Part shown: in pieces, positions 5,225-9,967 of the stretch
How positions within the stretch are numbered: position 1 is the first letter of the stretch
Layout: the number at the start of each line of letters is the position of its first letter
NCBI GenBank assembly: GCA_031256095.1
Contig: JAIRRG010000125.1
Coordinates: 1-9,967, forward strand
From: Desulfobulbaceae bacterium
Lineage (GTDB): Bacteria; Desulfobacterota; Desulfobulbia; Desulfobulbales; Desulfocapsaceae
DNA: 9,967 nt
Direction: 5' to 3'
The notes under the pieces: generated by a model
What the model was told of the DNA's origin: nothing
Databases searched by the model: none
Seen by the model: only the letters and a program-made list of their open reading frames with translations
Translations under genes and position numbers: made by a program

Positions 5225-6414
5225 GCGATCCTCCCGCGGTAGTCGTCAAAAGAGAAACGGCGCAGCGAACGCAGGCCGTCACTTTCATCGACAACATAGA
5301 TTTCGGCCAACTCAACGCCGTTGAAGGTGGTGTTTTTAACGAATGTATACAGGGCCATGTCGGTCATGACCAGCCGGTCGCCAGCTTGCAATTGCCTGGC
5401 GAAGGAATAATCGCCAAAAACATCGCCGGCCAGACATGAGATGCCGCCAAGATGATAGGTATATGGTTGCTCGCCCGCCTTGCCAGCGCCAATAATGTAG
5501 GGGCGGTAGGGCATGGCCAGGACATCAGGGAGATGGGTCTCTGCCGAGCAATCAAGGATGGCGACTGGCGGCTGGCGGTCAAGGACATCGAGAACAGAGG
5601 TGACGAAAACCCCGGCGTTCAGCACCACCGCTTCCCCTGGTTCGAGGTAGACTTGAATATTGCCATGGCGAGCGCGGAAGTCTGTTATCGTCCGGCAGAG
5701 TAAATCGACATCGTAGTCCTCACGGCTGATATGGTGGCCGCCGCCGAAATTTACCCAGGTCATCTGTTGAAGATAGCGCGAAAATTTTTCCTCAAAATGG
5801 GCGAGGACGCGGACCAGAATATCAGCGCCCTGCTCGCAGAGGGCGTGAAAATGCAGGCCGGAGATACCGCAGAGATCAACATCCCGCAACTCCTGCGGCA
5901 GCAGGCCGAAGCGGGAACCAGGGCGGCAGGGGTTGTAGAGGGGCGTTGCCACTTCCGAGTAACCAGGATTAACCCGCAGGCCAATTTTGATTGCCCGTCC
6001 TTGGGCCATGGCCGTGGCAATCGCTGGCCGATGCTGGCGCCATTGGCTTAATGAATTAAAGAGAATGTGGTCGGAAAAAGCGATAACTCGCTGCATCTGC
6101 TGGTCGCTGTAAGCTGGGGCGTAGGTATGGACTTCGCCGCCAAAGTCTTCCCGTCCCAAGCGCGCTTCAATCGGGCCGCTGGCGCAGACGCCATCAAGGT
6201 ATCGCCAGATCAGTGGAAAAATGGCCGGCAGGGCAAAAGCTTTCAGGGCCAGCAGGATTTTGGCACCGCTTCGCTCGCGTACTTGGGCAAAGATCTGGCA
6301 ATTGCGGCGGATGGCCGCAGCGCTGATCAGATAACAGGGAGTATTGACCTGGTTGGTCAGCGCCGGTGGAAAATCAGCAAGAGCGGCGGCATCCGGCAAA
6401 GTATTGGCAATCAT
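5221..6414 (-). CDS. nspC: Carboxynorspermidine/carboxyspermidine decarboxylase (NspC family)
   Basis: A 397-residue fold-III PLP decarboxylase of the CANSDC group, recognised from several runs: 'NTPCYLIS' at the start of the barrel, 'ILLALKAFA' (PLP lysine K58), 'GRE-FGGEVHTYAPAYS', 'HILFNSLSQW', 'LHFHALCEQ' (H188/H190), 'WVNFGGGHHI' (GGG 224-226), 'YLEPGEAV' (258-261), 'GGISCLAGDVFGDYSF' (catalytic C327) and 'KNTTFNGV'. EPGE in place of EPGR is characteristic of this group and separates it from LysA. The enzyme makes spermidine or norspermidine from the carboxy-precursor formed by a dehydrogenase not in this window. A GTG at 6453 would add 13 residues, but it abuts the atp terminator. The ATG at 6414 is chosen on position, although neither start has a clear RBS. 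It overlaps speB by four bases. Confidence 0.92.
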   Translation of the reverse strand: MIANTLPDAAALADFPPALTNQVNTPCYLISAAAIRRNCQIFAQVRERSGAKILLALKAFALPAIFPLIWRYLDGVCASGPIEARLGREDFGGEVHTYAPAYSDQQMQRVIAFSDHILFNSLSQWRQHRPAIATAMAQGRAIKIGLRVNPGYSEVATPLYNPCRPGSRFGLLPQELRDVDLCGISGLHFHALCEQGADILVRVLAHFEEKFSRYLQQMTWVNFGGGHHISREDYDVDLLCRTITDFRARHGNIQVYLEPGEAVVLNAGVFVTSVLDVLDRQPPVAILDCSAETHLPDVLAMPYRPYIIGAGKAGEQPYTYHLGGISCLAGDVFGDYSFARQLQAGDRLVMTDMALYTFVKNTTFNGVELAEIYVVDESDGLRSLRRFSFDDYRGRIA

Positions 6415-6453
6415 GCGGGCAACTGTCTGGAAAAAAGCCGCGGGTTCACACAC

Positions 6454-6488
6454 AAAAAAGCGCCAAACGGATAAAACCGTCTGGCGCT
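6454..6488 (-). terminator. Rho-independent terminator of the atp operon
   Basis: On the minus strand a 12-bp stem (6488-6477 with 6470-6459; one G-U pair, the rest Watson-Crick) closes a 6-base loop and is followed directly by a run of T. It begins 30 bases after the atpC stop. It is the strongest intrinsic terminator in the window and separates the atp genes from nspC-speB. Confidence 0.93.
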
Positions 6489-6518
6489 CCTGTGCTCCTG
6501 AAATAGCTTTGCGCCAAC

Positions 6519-6947
6519 TTACATGCCAGCCACTTTGGACATGTCGGCCACTTTGAGACGGGCGACTGCCCGTTGCAGGGCCGACTCGGCGCGTAATCTG
6601 TTAATCGACTCATCCTTCTGCGCCGCCTGCGCCAAACGCCTTTCGGCGCGTTCTTTGGCGTCCATGGCCCGCTTGACATCAATATCGGAGCCAAACTCGG
6701 CGTTTTCCAGGAGGAAGGTCACCTTCTCTCCCGACACTTCGCAAAAACCGCCACTCACCATCATTGGCGTGCGCTTGCCGTCGACTTCATAAACCATCGT
6801 CCCTATCCGCAAGGTCGAAAGAAAAGGCTCGTGGTTCGCCATTATACCAAAATCGCCACCCTGACCCTGGGCATTGACAATATCAACATCCTTGTCGACG
6901 ATTGCCCCCGCCGGGGTGACCACTTCCAATCGTATGCGCTGTCCCAT
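6519..6947 (-). CDS. atpC: ATP synthase F1 epsilon subunit
   Basis: A 142-residue complete epsilon subunit. The N-terminal beta sandwich (about 1-85) shows 'LEVVTPAGAIVDKDV', 'DFGIMANHEPFLSTLRIG' and 'SGGFCEV'. Two C-terminal helices (about 90-136) follow. The segment 'IDVKRA' (89-94), then 'AKERAERRL', matches the I/L-D-x-x-R-A ATP-binding motif known in Bacillus epsilon. Epsilon couples the central stalk to the c-ring and restrains ATP hydrolysis. An AGGA lies nine to ten bases before the ATG. It is 22 bases downstream of atpD and is the last gene before the operon terminator. Lys/Arg/Ala-rich helices are normal here. Confidence 0.97.
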   Translation of the reverse strand: MGQRIRLEVVTPAGAIVDKDVDIVNAQGQGGDFGIMANHEPFLSTLRIGTMVYEVDGKRTPMMVSGGFCEVSGEKVTFLLENAEFGSDIDVKRAMDAKERAERRLAQAAQKDESINRLRAESALQRAVARLKVADMSKVAGM

Positions 6948-6969
6948 TCGAATTCCTCAGAAAAACGGA

Positions 6970-8388
6970 TCAAGCCGCTTTGCTTTTCGCGTCTTTCGCG
7001 ACAGCTTCCTCAATGCTTCCAATCATGTAAAACGAGTTCTCGTTCAGTTCGTCATGCTTGCCGTCGAGAATCTCTTTGAAGCCGCGTACCGTATCGGCAA
7101 CCTTGACAAATTTACCGGCCATGCCAGTGAATACCTCAGCAACCGTGAACGGCTGGGAGAGGAAACGCTGAATTTTACGGGCGCGGGCAACCAGTTGTCG
7201 GTCTTCCTCGGAGAGTTCGTCGATACCGAGGATGGCGATAATATCCTGCAAGTCTTTGTATTTTTGCAGGGTACGCTGTACGCCGCGGGCAACTTGATAG
7301 TGCTCCTCACCGATGACGTTCGGGTCAAGGATGCGGGAGGTTGAGTCAAGGGGATCAACCGCCGGATAGATGCCAAGCTCGGCAATCTGCCGTGACAGAA
7401 CAACCGTGCCATCCAAGTGAGCAAACGTCGTGGCCGGAGCCGGGTCGGTCAGGTCGTCGGCGGGAACGTATACGCACTGAACGGCGGTAATTGAACCCTT
7501 GTTCGTCGAAGTGATGCGCTCTTGCAGGGCGCCCAAGTCGGTGGCCAGCGTTGGCTGGTAACCAACCGCCGACGGGATGCGGCCGAGAAGCGCCGATACT
7601 TCCGAACCGGCCTGGGTGAAACGGAAGATGTTGTCAACGAAGAACAACACATCTTGCCCTTCTTCATCGCGGAAATACTCGGCGGCGGTAAGACCGGTCA
7701 AGGCGACACGGGCGCGCGCTCCCGGCGGTTCGGTCATCTGACCATAAACCAGCGCCGCTTTCGGCAGAACACCGGATTCCTTCATTTCGTGGTACAGATC
7801 GTTGCCTTCGCGAGTACGCTCGCCAACCCCACAAAACACCGAAATACCACCATGGTTCATGGCGATATTGTTAACCATTTCCATCATGATAACGGTCTTG
7901 CCGCAACCGGCGCCGCCAAACAAACCCATCTTGCCGCCCAGTGGGAAAGGCACCAGCAGGTCGATAACCTTGATGCCGGTCTCAAGGACCCGCACTTCGG
8001 TATCCTGCTCGGTGAAGGCTGGGGCTTTGCGATGGATTGGCATTTTCTTCGGCGATTCGATCGGCCCGAGGCCATCGACGGGACGGCCAACGACGTTCAT
8101 GATTCGTCCGAGAGCCGGGGCGCCAACCGGAATGCTGATCGGGCCGCCGGAATCCCGCGCCGGAAAGCCGCGCACCAAGCCGTCGGTCTGATCCATGGCG
8201 ATGCAGCGGCAAACGTTGTCGCCCAGATGCTGCGCCACCTCGATAACCAGATTATCTGGAACATCCGATATGCCAGGGTTGCTGACATACAGGGCGTTCA
8301 TGATTTCCGGCAGATTTCCAGCGTCAAATTCGACATCGACGACCGGGCCAATGACCTGCAATATCCTACCTACTCGTTCTGTTGTCAT
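6970..8388 (-). CDS. atpD: ATP synthase F1 beta subunit (catalytic)
   Basis: A 472-residue complete beta subunit that carries the catalytic nucleotide sites of F1. Its order is an N-terminal barrel ('GRILQVIGPVVDVEF'), the P-loop 'GGAGCGKT' (158-165), the 'GERTREGNDLY' segment (catalytic Glu at 190), 'DVLFFVDNIFRFTQAGSEVSALLGR', the DELSEED-loop counterpart 'IDELSEEDR' (389-397), and the C-terminal helical domain. Length and all motifs are normal except for cysteines. C162 replaces the nearly invariant P-loop Val, C186 replaces the usual Ala in 'VFAGVGER', and C305 replaces the usual Ala/Ser-like residue in 'VQAIYVPADD'. AAGGAG at 8397-8402 lies eight bases before the ATG. It is 37 bases from atpG and 22 from atpC. 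Confidence 0.98.
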   Translation of the reverse strand: MTTERVGRILQVIGPVVDVEFDAGNLPEIMNALYVSNPGISDVPDNLVIEVAQHLGDNVCRCIAMDQTDGLVRGFPARDSGGPISIPVGAPALGRIMNVVGRPVDGLGPIESPKKMPIHRKAPAFTEQDTEVRVLETGIKVIDLLVPFPLGGKMGLFGGAGCGKTVIMMEMVNNIAMNHGGISVFCGVGERTREGNDLYHEMKESGVLPKAALVYGQMTEPPGARARVALTGLTAAEYFRDEEGQDVLFFVDNIFRFTQAGSEVSALLGRIPSAVGYQPTLATDLGALQERITSTNKGSITAVQCVYVPADDLTDPAPATTFAHLDGTVVLSRQIAELGIYPAVDPLDSTSRILDPNVIGEEHYQVARGVQRTLQKYKDLQDIIAILGIDELSEEDRQLVARARKIQRFLSQPFTVAEVFTGMAGKFVKVADTVRGFKEILDGKHDELNENSFYMIGSIEEAVAKDAKSKAA

Positions 8389-8425
8389 GGAAGAGACTCC
8401 TTCATCCCAATATGAAAAAACGAAA

Positions 8426-9280
8426 TTATCTCAAGGCCTCGGCGCCGCCAACGATATCCATCAACTCGTTGGTAACAGCCGCCTGCCGGGCTTTGTTGTA
8501 CAGTATGGTCAGATTGCTCACGATGTCCTTACAGGCACTGGTGGCATTGTCCATTGCCGTCATCCTGGCGGCATTCTCGCAGGTATTGATCTCAAGCATG
8601 GCGTGATAGACCTGGACGTTGAGATACAGAGGTTGCAGGGTTTCGATAACCTCTGCCTGCGAGGGCTCGCACTCATACGTTCCGGACATTTTTGGCGCGT
8701 TTTCAACCGGTTGCACCGGCAGCAAACGAACCACCGTCGGCGTTTGCATGACAATCGACTGAAAACGGCTGTAAACCAACTCGACCCGGTCGACGGTGCC
8801 GTTGAGAAACTGATCGGCGACATATTTGGCAATATCGCGGGCATCGTACATGGTAAAATGCCCCATGATGCCGGGATAGGACATGCGCACGGCGCCAGTT
8901 TTCTTCAGCGCCTGATCGGCTTTTTTGCCAACGCAGACATAGCTTACCTCTTGTCCGGCGGCGACGCACTCTTTAGCGATCTGCACGGCCCGTTTTGTGA
9001 TGTTGCTGTTGAACGAGCCGCACAAGCCGCGGTCGGAGGTGAAAACCACCAGCGCCACCTTTTTTACCGGACGCTGTTCCATGAGCGGAAACTGGCCGGT
9101 CATGCCGCTGGATACCGCCTGCATGGTCTCGGCGAATTTCGCGGCATAAGGGCGAAATGCCTCCATCTTCTCTTGGGCGCCGCGAAGCTTGGCCGCCGCC
9201 ACCATGTTCATCGCCTTGGTGATCTGGGCCGTCTTCTTGACGCCGACTATTTTGAGTTTGACTTCCTTCAGACTGGGCAT
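8426..9280 (-). CDS. atpG: ATP synthase F1 gamma subunit
   Basis: A 284-residue gamma subunit, the rotor shaft inside the alpha3-beta3 ring. The N-terminal helix 'LKIVGVKKTAQITKAMNMVAAAKLR' is the classical signature. 'TSDRGLCGSFN' follows in the Rossmann-like middle, and the C-terminal coiled coil ends 'YNKARQAAVTNELMDIVGGAEAL'. No chloroplast-type regulatory cysteine insertion is present. An AAGGGGGAA just before the ATG serves as RBS, partly overlapping the end of atpA, 12 bases upstream. This indicates close coupling. Confidence 0.97.
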   Translation of the reverse strand: MPSLKEVKLKIVGVKKTAQITKAMNMVAAAKLRGAQEKMEAFRPYAAKFAETMQAVSSGMTGQFPLMEQRPVKKVALVVFTSDRGLCGSFNSNITKRAVQIAKECVAAGQEVSYVCVGKKADQALKKTGAVRMSYPGIMGHFTMYDARDIAKYVADQFLNGTVDRVELVYSRFQSIVMQTPTVVRLLPVQPVENAPKMSGTYECEPSQAEVIETLQPLYLNVQVYHAMLEINTCENAARMTAMDNATSACKDIVSNLTILYNKARQAAVTNELMDIVGGAEALR

Positions 9281-9292
9281 ACGGGTTCCCCC

Positions 9293-9967
9293 TTATCCAT
9301 TCAGGCCGCGAGTCGCCTTGAAGGTATCACCGAATTTTTTCAGTACCCCGTCAAGTTTCGCTTTGATTGGGTCGGTGAAGACTTTCTCCTGGGCCAGATC
9401 AGTGAAGATGGATGGCTCATTGGACTCAATAAAGCTGTACAGTTCCTTTTCGTAGTCGGCGAGAGCGTCAACCGGCAGCGGATCCAGGTGACCGTTGGCG
9501 CCAGCATAGAGAATTGTTACCTGTTTCTCCATCGGTAGCGGCAGATACTGCGGCTGTTTCAGGACTTCGACCAGGCGCTCGCCACGGGTCAGTTTGGCCT
9601 GAGTGGCGGCATCAAGGTCGGAGCCGAAGGCGGCGAAGGCGGCCAACTCGCGGTATTGGGCCAGATCAAGGCGCAGGGTACCGGCGACCTGTTTCATCGC
9701 TTTCACCTGTGCGGCGCCGCCAACGCGGGAAACCGACAGACCAACGTTGATGGCTGGCCGGACGCCAGAGAAGAACAGGTTCGGCTCGAGATAGACCTGA
9801 CCGTCGGTAATTGAGATAACGTTGGTCGGGATAAAGGCCGACACGTCGCCAGCCTGGGTCTCAATGATCGGCAGGGCGGTCAAAGAACCGGCGCCCAGTT
9901 GGTCATTGACTTTTGAAGCCCGCTCCAACAGACGGGAGTGGTTGAAGAAAATGTCGCCAGGATAGGC
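9293..9967 (-). CDS. atpA: ATP synthase F1 alpha subunit (C-terminal 224 residues, cut by right edge)
   Basis: The open frame enters from the right edge and stops at 9293. It starts within 'AYPGDIFFNHSRLLERA', close to the canonical 'PGDVFYLHSRLLERA' after the nucleotide-binding core. It then shows 'GSLTALPIIETQAGDVSAFIPTN', 'SITDGQVYLE', 'GVRPAINVGLSVSRVGGAAQ', the arginine-finger region, and the helical C-terminal domain. Alpha carries non-catalytic nucleotide sites and supplies the arginine finger (Arg of 'VSRVGG') to beta. The P-loop and N-terminus lie outside the window. The gene is upstream of atpG in the standard order; atpH and F0 genes are expected beyond the edge. Confidence 0.97.
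   Translation of the reverse strand, partial: AYPGDIFFNHSRLLERASKVNDQLGAGSLTALPIIETQAGDVSAFIPTNVISITDGQVYLEPNLFFSGVRPAINVGLSVSRVGGAAQVKAMKQVAGTLRLDLAQYRELAAFAAFGSDLDAATQAKLTRGERLVEVLKQPQYLPLPMEKQVTILYAGANGHLDPLPVDALADYEKELYSFIESNEPSIFTDLAQEKVFTDPIKAKLDGVLKKFGDTFKATRGLNG

Noticed and set aside
7522..8415. 297-residue plus-strand frame
   Set aside because: Antisense to atpD; no family resemblance and no RBS.
8195..9538. 447-residue plus-strand frame
   Set aside because: It is an antisense shadow of atpD, atpG and atpA, which are unambiguous on the other strand.

Overview
The window looks like chromosomal DNA of a Gram-negative bacterium, most likely of the Desulfobacterota/Desulfuromonadia (old Deltaproteobacteria) sphere. 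This rests on a Geobacter-like PilA core in the pilin, an apparent RpoN (-24/-12) promoter in front of it, the carboxynorspermidine-type polyamine route, and an alpha-gamma-beta-epsilon ATP synthase order. The assignment is an inference from protein character, not from a marker gene. I see no phage, insertion sequence, CRISPR array, tRNA or rRNA.

Layout, left to right. 1-117 (minus) is the N-terminus of a beta-ketoacyl-ACP synthase that runs off the left edge. 118-574 is an AT-rich divergent intergenic region with a candidate sigma-54 promoter, three dyads and a strong Shine-Dalgarno for the pilin. 575-1171 (plus) is a type IV pilin. 1172-1488 has no gene I can name, but the minus strand shows what may be a frameshifted remnant. 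Next comes a minus-strand run: HAD hydrolase (3372-3767), an overlapping fold-III PLP decarboxylase (2081-3403), a possible 40-residue small ORF (1955-2077), and a CYTH triphosphatase (1489-1965). A divergent intergenic region (3768-3942) separates this run from a plus-strand DUF486 membrane protein (3943-4302), which ends one base before the convergent end of speB. The minus-strand pair nspC-speB (4304-6414) overlaps by ATGA. A strong intrinsic terminator (6454-6488) closes the minus-strand ATP synthase operon: atpA (partial), atpG, atpD, atpC (6519-9967).

How the genes work together. The atp genes encode the F1 catalytic head: the alpha C-terminus, the gamma rotor, the catalytic beta and the regulatory epsilon. 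The nspC-speB pair belongs to polyamine synthesis and may act in series (carboxyaminopropyl-amine decarboxylase followed by ureohydrolase). The second PLP decarboxylase is LysA-like but has altered motifs, so its substrate is open. The pilin is probably the major subunit of a type IVa pilus, with its own regulated promoter.

The points most worth a second look are: the Geobacter-like aromatic pattern in a full-length pilin; a cysteine in the ATP synthase beta P-loop at the position of the V-ATPase redox cysteine; the tightly coupled nspC-speB pair as a possible aminopropylagmatine route; the dyads around the pilin promoter; and the undescribed small ORF and broken frames around the CYTH gene. 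No clearly new multi-gene system is visible.
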